64,000 nucleotides of DNA from contig CAIIXF020000010.1 of the NCBI GenBank assembly GCA_903813345.2, positions 15,554,181 to 15,618,180 on the forward strand, in the 5' to 3' direction. The translations under genes and the position numbers were made by a program. Below, piece after piece: positions 48,090-60,729 of this stretch. Source of the stretch: Owenia fusiformis. Taxonomy: Eukaryota > Annelida > Polychaeta > Sabellida > Oweniidae. The notes beneath the pieces are model-generated. The model saw nothing but the letters and a program-made list of their open reading frames with translations, had not been told where the DNA came from and did not search any database. The stretch's first letter is position 1; each line of letters begins with the position of its first letter.

Positions 48090-51000
48090 CTAAAAATCCT
48101 CCTAGCCTTATAACTTGTGTTCCAATTCCTTGTGACCCTCCATAAGGACCCACCTAAACAAGGGTAAGTTAGATAGGACGGGGAAGACCCAATGATTTGA
48201 TACAATACTAATAACACAAGAGATCTTATTAAACATTGGTTATCATTATTATCTGAATATATTAATTGTGGTTTTCCACTGCATAAATATTTGGATGTGT
48301 ATCTTCTTTAGTCGTAATTTTACTCCATAATTGGACTTTATCTCTCGCACACGCCGTAATCACTTTTAAATAACTTCATATCATATCTCACTCTGGTATT
48401 TAACGCATGCTATGATATCACAAGTATCAAAACATTCATATCAGTTAATAATAATATTAGTATACATTGAGTATCAAATTTATCTTACCCAGTAAACAAT
48501 GGACTTCATATCTACCTAGGCTATAGACGTTTAACATTGGATTTCAAATAATCAGAAGATTTTCATATCTTTGATTTCATGGACTCATAATTTAATTAAA
48601 CACCCATGATTCTATACATCATATGTTTAAGAAGAGATTTTCATAACCGAAATTGCGCCCGATGAAAATAAATAAGTAAAAGGTAATTTCGTTGACATTT
48701 GTCAGGTCACGGTTGAAGTATTACTACTCAGCGTTACCACACACGGCAGATATATGAGCAGAAACATACTCCATGCAGAACATTTTCTACTTCAATAAAG
48801 ATGTAGACGAAGTGTAAATGGCTTTGCTAAAATACTACGTAAGTTCACTAAAGACACCCATTCTTTGACGATAACAGTTATATGACTTATTTCTAAACTC
48901 AAAATCAGTGAAGAGTAACTTCCCAAGTTCTATACAATAAACATTTTAAGTGAATTTTTTGAGTGATGACCAAAATTTCCTTTCGACTCTTTTGCCACTC
49001 TTCCATTCCCCTCATTTTTCTAGCCCCACCCCTGTGTAGACTTTAGGTGACCATTGATTTAAATGGGGGTGGTGTGGTGGTGGGATACACAAGTGGCTAA
49101 TCCCAAGCCTGTTGATACACTCAAATATATTACACGACTATATACTAGTAAACTGTTGATACAAAAATAAGTCGATCCCTACTTATTGTATGGCAGGTGG
49201 TCTCGCTATCTTAAAGACGGTGGTTATATCGTTCTGAAATGTCTCCAGCGCCCAGTGACTCCAATATGCTGCCATAAAATCATTCTAAAGATACCATATC
49301 ATTGGCCCCAGTTGAAACAACTGTGCAGTTAAACACGATAATTAGAAAGCATAGCTATTTCTTAGGTTTCGATATATATCTCGTGATGAATTCCCCAAAC
49401 CTGGTGGCAGTCACTGTAACAGGTGACAGTTCAAACATTTTTTCCAAAGGACCAGTTCTGATAACAAAGTATTTTGACCATGTGCAATAAGACGCTCAAT
49501 AACGTGGATTAATAGTACTTGTAAAAGTTACACATTTACACAGCGTATTAGTTAACAGTCAGTTCTTCTTGATTTACTATGTGCATATCAAGATTATTGT
49601 AAATGTTATTGTGATAGTTGGCATTGGGAATGGATTTAGCTGAAAACATATGTTTGTTATTTATCAGATGTACTGATACATATCTGATTTATTTTTTCAT
49701 AGACTGTATCGTTTTCGTAGTAGATCACAGGCTTTATAACAGGTTCTAACACGATTGAGAGTTTCATTTTAGATGTTGAGAGAGTCTAATCGATCAAAAG
49801 AGAGTGAAGAAACAACACATTGTCAAACACAAGCGTGTAACTCCGTGTCCAACATTTGAATTTGAAGCAGTGCGTGAGCCCAACATCCATCTAGAACCCT
49901 CAAGTAGCATCTTATAGCATTGAACATGATGCTTGTCCTAGTCAAAATAGCTCAAAAGGGCAAAAAGAAGTACTTGGGTTTAGTTTCTAGATGTAACTCT
50001 CAGTGTTCGACTTTCACTTGTAACGATCAATCACTTGGGATTGTTCCCTTGTCATCTGCTATTTACTAAACTGGGGCGCAATGTTTTTACAAGACAGCCT
50101 CGTGAGGACATATTTCAACACAAATGAAACAATGGCCATATTTTATTCATACCAAACAATCTATTTTATAACGATGACATTATGCCCGAAGTTTAATAAA
50201 TTTGACAGCCCTAGTGTAACATTTAAAGAAACCCAGACTTGCAAACGTTTAATTAAAGAATTTCCAAGGGCCCTATAAACTGATTTGTTTTTAGGACTAT
50301 TGAATTGCATTTTGTTGGTATTGCTGGGAAAAATACAAGATGCGATATGCAGAAACCAGTGTGATCAGTGTAGCCAAGTCACTACCAATTAGAGTGATAT
50401 GGAAAATGGTAAAATCTGGTGAACAAGTAGACATACGAAGATACATAGTTTTACAGCCACATAGCCAGGTTTGTGGCTCATTCATTGTATTTTAAATGTC
50501 AAATATTGACCTATAAAAATATACATACTTTATATATCAAAGGACTTCCGATTACATATATAGATTTAATGAATTGACATTGATTATTTTGTGGGTTTTT
50601 ATCTCCAGGTCATTGAGTGCAATTTTTCTTAATGAAATATACACACCGGCAATCTGAGAACTCCCATATAAATCAGAATATATACAAAATAAAAAATGAA
50701 ACTTTTGATTCAACGAGAAATGCAACTAAATCATAGAAGTTTTTCAATAATGAGGATGTAGAGTATCACAGCCGTGTGAAATATGAGACAATACGTGTAA
50801 AGCAAGATCTGAATGTGAAAGTATGTAGCCAGCGATTGGACGGAATGTAAAAAACTGAAACACCTTTAAATTCCAATAAAACATTATCAACCAATAAAAC
50901 CAACAATAAAAATAGACGGACTTATTCACCATCATCTACGGTTTCCTTTTGCTTTGGACACAATTGTTTTAGACCTAAATAGTAAAATATTCCATGCATG

Positions 51001-54000
51001 ACATCTTATACTGTGGAGGAAGTGTGTTCTCTAAAGCAGAAGCGATGGTAGTGGATGGGAGGCGCCGTTACCTCCGCCGACTCTGTCTCTGAGCGCCCAT
51101 CAACAGCTGTCCACCTGACACTACCCAAAATACCAATCTTAACATCTCAATTTTCATACTGAGAATTTACTTCAAAATATATCAGCAGCTCGTTGTACAA
51201 AACATTTACTCATTTTATCTTAGAAAGTTTTATTCTCGATTTACTTATAATTCAGCTGCCCATCTCAGGAATTAAAACCTTAATAGCTGAATGAGTAAGA
51301 CTTGAATGGTACTTTCATAAAAGTGAACAATGGTTTGATGTTAGGTCTAGATAGGAAAAGGCAACTGTTCATTTTATTTGCCTATATTTTCTTGTGAATG
51401 CCAAGTTCGACAATATCCAGTGATGTTATAAGGTTTACTCGTAAATCTTGGTCTGTCAGAAGGGCTAAACAACAACAGAAAGGATAAATAATCACATGTG
51501 TATTTGGTTTATTCTCGCCACACACTCTTCAGATATGAATCTAACAGTGGAGATGTTTTTTCATCCATTCACAATCGTTTACGATGTTATCTGACATTTT
51601 GGCCATTTTTCTACTTTTTATATGTCGGTCAAACTTTTTTCTCAAGTGCAACCTTGTGGTCAGTAAGGTCGGGATAATGATGTAATGAAATCAGATCCAA
51701 AACATGCAATGCTAGCTTCCATGTATGGAAATCCAGTATTGGTCAAATTACTAATCTGTCTGTCAATATCTATTGTAAGTATGTGCATACCAGATATAAC
51801 AGAACATAGATTAGGATACCTTATGAATATTACCTCATGACATTACATTAATGTCCCACAAGGTCACGCTGCATCGTAAGCGATCATCCATGTATATATT
51901 GCTACAGTAAAGTGCCTCTAAGGTGTAGTTGAGGCCCAGTTGAGGACCGCTCAGGTGGTTCAACAAGCCTTGAGGGGATGAAGCACGGGTAAAAAGAGGG
52001 TAAAGTACCCAGCAAAGTGTCTTGACGATAGTTTTGTTCGAATAGCAAGTGCATGTGTGTTTTTCTACTTAGCGTTCATATGCCTGGAAGCCGAGCAAAC
52101 AGTTTTTGACAACTAACACACAGTTTGACAATAGAGCGAGTAGCAGTAGGGATTATTCTTTAAATCCTATTGTCAACAGAGTTACGGGCCACAAGTTTGG
52201 GAATTAAATACCTATTGAAGCTCTGTACACAAACTTAGGCCGTTCACAAGAGCGCTTCTGTGGACAAGAATTAGCCTGTAAATCTGAATACAACTAACAA
52301 AATTATAAGCGTTTTTAACCATGACCACATCTTTATGTTTAACTGTTCAATCAAAGGCTATAGGCCATCTAATATCGCATTTATATATCAACAAGGAAAA
52401 CCACCCGCATTTTAAGCTAATTTATTTAATATATTGCTGGGAATATTTCACAGATTTTACCGACTTGTACAATTTTTTAATTTATAGAGTATGTCGTGAT
52501 AAACTACGATTACTATATTGTCTAACAGTTGGTTATCATACCGGACTGTCACTCTCAATCTATTCGTTTATGTCGGGGTTTATCTGTCATGCGGGTTGAG
52601 GCTATCAGCCCTGCTATCAATCGCAAGATAATCTTGCCTCCGGGCCAAGCTCCTGGCATATGGCTAAGGATTAGGATAGGCTTTGCCTCGAATCAAAGTC
52701 ATGTCACCGTTTGGCATTTTCTTGCACAAACCATAGCAACGTTTGAGAAACATCTCTTCGACCAAGGTCAGATTTTGAAGCTGTCCAAGTATTTCATGAC
52801 AGAGATAAATCAATGGTGACCTTGAATATCTGCAAATAAGCAAACAAAAAAAGTCCGTGTGTTTTCTTACCATCTGATCGACCTGTATTTAGGAAGATTC
52901 AGATTGCCGTGATCTTTCCAATGAATGAGTAGATAATGAGACTCTATTTGCATCTCTTGTTTCCTTATTTGCAATTTGCCTTCCATTTTTGTAGAAACTT
53001 ATCACAGTATTCAGCTAATTCAACCCCGTTGAAGACACCATGAATGCTCATGATGAGCTCAAATATTTTCTTCCTATTGCTCCATCACGACATGTCGATG
53101 AACAGCTTGACTTAGTGCATGGAATCTTCATTTGATTGCAAGAACTTAGAATTTTGGACATGCGAATGCATTTTATAATCAGATTTTTTGATTGAGGATA
53201 GGTTCACACCATTTCTGATCAGAGATATGTATGGTGATAACACCTCATTTGTATACAATTCTGAGACGATCCAATTTCAATTTTTTTCACATTTACACAA
53301 TATGCCCGTATTAATTATAAACAATAGGCATAGATATTAGATCCCTGATGGTATACGGACCTTTCTAAATTTCATCATTATCTTAAACTGTATTTGTTTT
53401 CTGTTTTAATAATCAGCGAGACAAGTGTCACTTTATGTTCGCCTGGTTTGTTTATGAATAGAACTCCCGTAGATGCCTCCGCCTCTTGAGCCTCTAGCTA
53501 CAACCAGACCAGGGCGATAGCGGCGAGTCTTCCCACATTTTGCCCACAATCTCAGACCACCGAGCCGTAAAACACACACTTTTCATTACATTTCATGCCC
53601 AATTTTCTCTAAGTTTGAGTGTTTGTATAGTAACGCATAACCTCGTGAAATTACTGGATACCCAGGGTATAATCAGGTAAGCCTTCCACAGAGATAATTA
53701 TAGTCGACCAAGCGGATCTTTTGTTGCTCCATTCATTGCACAAACTCCATATATAATTTCCTAAACTGCGTGATACCCAAGAACATTTTAAACATACAAA
53801 ATCTTCGCAGCAAATTCAATTATGATAACTAAATACTGCTCAGAAGTGGATAATTAAACGTCTCTTGTGAGACAAATATCTTTATCATAGCAATTTGGGA
53901 GTAAATATTTGAGATCATTATATTGGTTTTGGATATATTTAAATCACAATTATAAAAAATGGTTCATTAAATGAAAAGATGTATGCTAAATAAACTTACT

Positions 54001-57000
54001 TCATGTGTGAACAGGCCCTGAAAATAAAAAATGATCCATAATAGGCCATGTTTAAATTAAACAATGATGATTTGATAATTAATGCAAATTAATAATAATT
54101 TGTTTAAAATGGATGTATTTTTCTATGCGTAGTCTTCTTAAAATTAAAATTATGTTATTAAGTATTCATGATTTTTATAGATTACCTGATCGTGAGATCA
54201 AACATGACAGTTAGTTATACGACTATAACAAGTCTAATTTTACACTCGTTCTCATAATAATTACCATGTTTACGTTATTTTTTATCAACTCCCCGGATCT
54301 ACATGGTTTTCTGTTGTATGTTTGGGCATTCATGCAGTTTTTTATGAACTTGAGATGATGCTGATAAAACTGTTAGATGGAGCCAGATAAGGAAGGGACC
54401 TGACCCGGTTGTAAACACCACCAAACTCAGCGATTAATGAAAGCTGACATTTCAGAACGAGGGTACCTTACAAAATATGGACGATAATAATATGAATAAA
54501 ACACATTTTAATAGAATATTTAATTTTAAGATGTTTTACATTCACCTGCAGTTCGATATCTATCTTAAAAACAATGGTTTAGTGTTTGGAGACATTATAT
54601 GCAGACTTACCACTTGATATATAGGTGCCAACGTTTCTCTTTGGGCGAAAATATCTCATTAAGGGGTTATTTATATATTATTCAAACATAGCGCTCATTA
54701 TCTTAATCATATTTCTTTAAAAAATGGTATGCCTATTTCTATGTTTTTTATCAGAATGATCTAAGTTGTCTTGGGATAAATATATTAAGTTACACACCTG
54801 TCAACGGGCAACATCTCAATAAAGCAAAAGTTTGTCACTAAAATGATAACATCTCAAATAAAAAATTGTCCCTTTACATCAATGAAAAATGTGCACACAC
54901 CGTCTTTATATCTCCATTTCAACCATGTTTGGCTGTAAATAGTCTATAAACAAGGTATAAAACCAGTGTGTAGAACTACCGTGAATAGAATAAAATTTCA
55001 CGATTTTCGATCCAGTAAATATTATCTGAAGCTGAGTTTTTCGCTAGACAGATACCTTATAGCCATGCTAGGAAGACTTGGTTAATTGTAAAGTTCTCAC
55101 ACAAATTAATTATGCTGTTTGCAATTGTGCTTTGTTCAAAGTTTATTCTACACCAATAGAATATCGATCAGATGAAGTTTGCCAATAAAAATCACGTCAT
55201 TTTAATATGATTTCAGCTATTTGCCATAGTATCTTATGTCCAAACACTTTATCCACACAACAGCTCCAAGACAGAATCGTTATAACCGTTTACTTATAAA
55301 CGGATGGTGTATTGTTGGTAATATATTGTATGGACAGAGTATATAACCCTAGGCAACGGCAACAGCCCTCGGAGTGCGAACAGATCGATTCTACATGTAC
55401 ACCCACCATCAAACCATTTCAATAGACACAATTCCGAGAGAGTTGAATCATAGAGTGAAGACGTGACACTCATAAAGTCACGCTTGGGTGATTTCAAAAA
55501 GGGGTTTCTTCAGTGAATTCCATAAGAGGTGTGATATGGTTACGTCGCCATGTAGATTGATGGAGCAAACCACAATCGTTCACTTTTGTTTCTAAGGGTA
55601 ATCCCTCTGTTAAATACGAGACCAGAAACTCTCAGACTCATCTGAAGAGCCAATAGTGGATATTTCATTGCTTGTTGAAGTATATACAGACATGTATTAT
55701 ATCAACTTCCTAGCAAGTCTTGTGGCCAATTCTTCATAATATCTGTATCCTATTTCCACTGACCCTACTCTAATTCGTGTGTATACAGCAATTAAAATAT
55801 GTGGTGATTTATAATCAAAACAACAGATTTGTCACTGTCTGTAAAAATGGAGAAATGTATTGAAATCCCAATATTTCTATAGCCTTTTATTTCAAATAAT
55901 TGCAACAAAAGTATTGCCCAGTGATCAGAATCCCCTCCTATCAACATTAATATTCCATGCCCCTCGAGGAACTGTCATCCTTCAGCAATCTTTCACATTC
56001 TCCATTAATCTCCATTGATTTACGAGCAATTAGCTAATGAGTTGACTTTACATTATGTAATTACACTGTCACAAACAGTGTGATACACCTACTAAAAGAT
56101 ATATTTCACCTTCCAACTGCAACATTCATTTGTTAGACACCAATAATTCAGACACAGCAGCGACTCTCATTTGCTCTACCCTGCGTGCAGAGTCTAGTTA
56201 AACGAAGCTCTCTTTTAAGAAGTGAAGTCAAACGAATGCAAAGGGTACATTTGCTCTAAATGGAAACTAAAAACATGAGAGTTGTTAGTTGAGCACTGAA
56301 ACACATCTAAATTCAATTCAGTGTATATATCGAGGCTCAAATGGTCAGCAGCAATCACTTGTGACTGTAGAAACCCTCTGGGAAACTAACTTGTGCAGTA
56401 GTACATAAGTCAAGTACTAAGCATGGTGATAAACAGCTTCATTGGGCAATTGTGCATGCTAGATTTGGAATGATGATAAATACCAGATAAACAGATACCT
56501 CTGATGGTAGCCAGAAGCCAGAAAGAATGTCTGTGTTCCATGGCCATCATAGACCTGTAGTCTGTGGTTTTAAATGATGATAATGTTGTGCATGTATGCA
56601 GATGTTTTAGATTTTTATTTTTCAAAATTTCAAGTTTGACTATTTTGAAAATTTTGATAGCTTATTGTCTTTGACCCATCGCGGTAATAACTACGTCACA
56701 TGAGTCTATTGTGAGACGTGTTGCTGACTCTATCAACTTAGACCAAACCTAAGCGGTAATTGATGTGCCTATTATGAATATTTTCGAATTACCTTTACCT
56801 TAAACTCAATAAAATTATTTGATGTTGATATTCTAGATAGTTTTTAATTATTCTACATGTTCTACATGCTAATATCTGCACAAATGTGGACGGATAATCT
56901 GACTGAACAATGCATGCTACATTGTAATATAGTGTTTTATGACGAATATATGGAAAGTATTTATTCACGTCTGAAGTAGTTACCATAGCCACCATTGAGC

Positions 57001-60000
57001 TACAGACCTTGGAATTTGCTACCCAAACGTTTTCACAATAATGAAACGTGTACTTTCGTCTATAACATGTTTTAGTTTATAAATTGTGTTTGACTAGTGT
57101 TGCTAAATCAGTCTGAAATGAGAAAGTCAACCAATTAATCCAGTTCACCGAATGGCATTTCAGTAGAACAAGTCGTAATATGACAAGTTATGATAAAGCA
57201 CCATGAATTCATTCAATATTTCCCCGTGGCATATGCAAGTGGTGTTTAAGACAAAAAACGGTCTAAACAGGGATCTTCATCTGAGGTGATCATCTCTTTG
57301 AAACTGTAGTTTATAATTCAGATGCAATAGATGTATAAATGTCTATCAACTATTGTCCAGTTAATTAAATGATTGCGGTAAAATATAGTCGGAAGTGAAA
57401 AAATAATTCAATGAGTAATGTTACAGAGACCTTAAATTATAAGCTTCTAAATTATTACTGTTAAGTCACTTTCTCAACGAAAGCTTTCAGAGGTTTCAAG
57501 GATTCAAATTTCTATGTAATTTTAGAGATATCATTTCAGTGAGTTACTTAGTGAAATTACAATCGAGAAAAACCAGAGTATGGAGCATTAGGCAGAATTA
57601 AGGGCTTGAGGACTGACGATATTAACCCCGTAGTCATTGTTTGTGCAAATGATAAAGCATTGCTATTGATTACAGCTGATTATCGTGCCCTATGATAGCA
57701 CCATGATCACTTAAAGACAATTATAGATACTCCGCTGACACCCGAGAGACCTGGGTAATTAGCACCTTGCTTTTTTCTTGTAGATAATCCCTATACTTAG
57801 TATATAAAAATTGGAGTGCATAATCTAAGAGGCATATAATGGCTGACTTAACCGGGGCAGATAGGATTAATTAAGTTCAACGATCAGGATGTGCACTAAC
57901 TTTACATGAGAAAACCATAATTATGAACAAATTTTAGAATTAAAAAGTGTCACATATACTTAGTACTGCACTACTACATATGTCTTCCCAATCGGTTATT
58001 TCAGTAACATAAAAAGCATAAGAATAGCAAATAACTCTTAACCCTGTTTTTCAAAAGCATACACCAAGTCCCCAATGCAAGCAAGGGGTGGAGTCAAAAG
58101 GAAATCAAAATGGTTGATACAAGGAATACAAGCACAGGGGGAATATCACCAATTTCCAGATCTTGGGCCTGCTCAATGTTAACTATGTTTATATTATATT
58201 ACGAATTATTTGTATTATTAGGGAATCTAGTGCTGTTGGACCCGAATGGCCTCTACTTATACATTTTAACCACCCCTCTAGAATATTTATACCACCATGC
58301 TATTGATTTATAATCGCATACAATATTCATTGAGCACAGTGTCGAGGTGACTATAAGAACACCAGCAATGTGATCAAAGAATCTAAAGGAAACCAACATA
58401 CTATATTACTTGTAATATTCAATGAAGTTTTGCCTGTTTCAGCATTGTGCTAATCTCCTATCTAAGTATTATTTTAGTGTCTAATGATTCCCAAAGAATT
58501 GTTAACTCATATGTGTTCTATTATCCTAATATTATTTGTTATGGTGCAAAAATCGAGGTAATAGTACATATAGTTTTGATACGTTTAATCAAAGACAAGG
58601 TGAGATTGAAAATATGAAACGATTACTTCTTATGAGCATTAAAGTTGACTCTAAATGATAGCAGAATGAAAGCAGAGTTATTATTTATTACTTTTTATTA
58701 ACATAAACAATACCTTTGTTGAAAGTTAATTGAAAAACTGTGTTAGTGTTTTACCATTTTTTTGTATAAAATTATCTAAGTCATCGGGAAGGCATTAAAA
58801 CAATGTTGCAGCATATCACTTTAATATCAAATTGCACTCTGAATTAATTTTACATAGATCTTAACATTGTTTCAAACATAATGTTGAAAGCCTGTCTTGA
58901 AACTGAGACTCTCGATAGAAGGAGAAACATTTCAACTCGTCACGGTGTTCCTCATGACAACGTACGCCTTTAATTATGCATAGAAGAGATAGGCTTATGA
59001 GCTTGAAAACAAAGAAAATGTGACTCTGCATCGAATGGCGTTGATTTACGAGTGACATGATGAAATAGTGAATGAAATATAACTATACAATACTACACCT
59101 GTATTATTTGTAAACCACTTACTTAACATCTGAATCTACAAATTATATGAAATGTTGAATTAATTGCAAGATGTAATCTACACACTTTAAAAAGTATTTG
59201 TTTACACATACTTTTATACTTTAAAAAGAAGACGACTGATAGCCACACGCAGTGTTTATTAATGAGTTGCATGAATCATATAGATAAATTATATATACTG
59301 TATATATATGAAAAACTAATTTATGATATGACATAATGGATTTACTTTACTACGTTCTTAACATGGCTCAGTTCACTTTCCTTCAAGCAACTTCTAAGAC
59401 CAGGTGGTAGATAGAGTCATAAGCATGTGGAAAACATCTTGAAAACAGCAAATTAATTGCCCAGTTATATTACTAAACTGCTGAACGGGGATTAACCCTC
59501 TTTATCCTAATCCACAAACAGGTGTATATGTGATTACAGGTAAGCCCTCAGGTGTAATAAATGATTATATATTGTTCTGATAACAGGCGGCAAAGACGAA
59601 GTCAAGATGCAGACAAATCTCATTGGGAATCATCATTTTTAATTAAACTTTGGATATTAATTAGTTTCGCTCGCCATCATTATATAGCATAACCTGCTGT
59701 TAAGACAGTGGCTTGAATGGCCAGAGGGGATGTTATAATCATATAACAGCTATCACAGAGCCTAACATCTCCTATAATTAATGATTCAATAACTTGCAGA
59801 ACGTTAGCAAAAGCTGTAATTTTTTATTCGCAATGTCATAGAGTTCATTGTGATATAAGTCGAGGAACAAAATTGTATTTTTCATGACCATAGAGCTCTA
59901 TAAGTTGTTGACTTAGAGAGTTTATCATGTGAATTCTACCAGTTTGTATTGAAGTGCTTCAAAGAGCTCTAGTATTTCTCAGACACCTTGTAGAGAAACC

Positions 60001-60454
60001 TATACAGTGGTTTATATGCATAGGTTTTGTTATAAGGAGTTTCAGTTCATGTTTGTTGAGTGTAGGTTTACTTCGAACTTTTCTTTAACCAACAAAGGAT
60101 TTCCTTAAACCAGAAGTTAGGTTTACCATTCACCTGGCCAGAGAGACCCTCAACTATGATAGAGAACTAGATATAAGGTATGTGGAAAATCCGAGAATAA
60201 AGCGCAATAGTTTAGTAACACAGCCCAAATGCGCTTGTAAAGTAAGTTAAATCCTCATAAATCAAGCAAAAGAAAGAATTAAAGTCCAACTAAAGTATCG
60301 AACATAATCGCATGATTTATAGACCATTTATAAACATATTAAAAATTTGGTCGAATGCTGTTTTATATTTGGACCGATTTTCCTTACTAGCGGAACAGTT
60401 CCTTTGGAGTTTTTCTTTTTTTACGTAATATCACGAAATAAAATATTAGTTTAC

Positions 60455-60729
60455 CTTTGTTTGCTGTTCTTGCATTTGCTTCATGTGGATGCTCCTCTTC
60501 TTGTCTTTACATCGTTTATTTTGGAACCATACTCTTATGACCCTTGGACTAAGTCCAGTCATTTCCGTAAGTTGCTCTTTCATAAGGGCATCTGGCCTAG
60601 GATTCGCATTATAACAAGTTCTTAATGTATGTAATTGTTTTTCATTTAAAACTGTCCGAACTCTTGTTGTTTTCGATTCTTTATGAGATCTTGACGTCCT
60701 CCCATTTGATGTTATTTGTTCTGCATGTC
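60455..60729 (-). CDS. isl: Islet-class LIM-homeobox gene, homeodomain exon (internal)
   Basis: The exon holds a complete homeodomain of the ISL1/ISL2 class, a sequence-specific nuclear transcription factor used in motor neuron, endocrine and cardiac progenitor specification. It encodes 91 whole codons after two bases that finish a split codon. Residues 1-18 are a polar linker and residues 20-79 are the homeodomain. Helix 3 reads [20 protein letters not shown], with Gln50 and Asn51, and the N-terminal arm is [16 protein letters not shown]. Both are near-identical to vertebrate ISL1. The acceptor is TTTTTCAG just above 60729 (phase 1). The donor is AAAG|GTAAAC at 60455/60454 (phase 0), and its phase matches the next exon at 45604. 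The LIM-domain exons that must precede it are not in the 3.3 kb left in the window. Identity as Islet is secure, but ISL1 and ISL2 cannot be separated if the animal has one copy. Confidence 0.97.

Larger units (their letters stand above)
45605..60454 (-). other. isl: Islet large intron between homeodomain exon and LHX-binding exon
   Basis: This 14,850-bp phase-0 intron carries a LINE 3' fragment on the opposite strand (47.0-48.1 kb). It also has several short islands that are richer in GC or in homeodomain and E-box motifs than their surroundings: 51045-51125, 53460-53570, 55940-56100 and 59480-59700. The rest is AT-rich sequence in which I see nothing recognisable. Confidence 0.85.
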
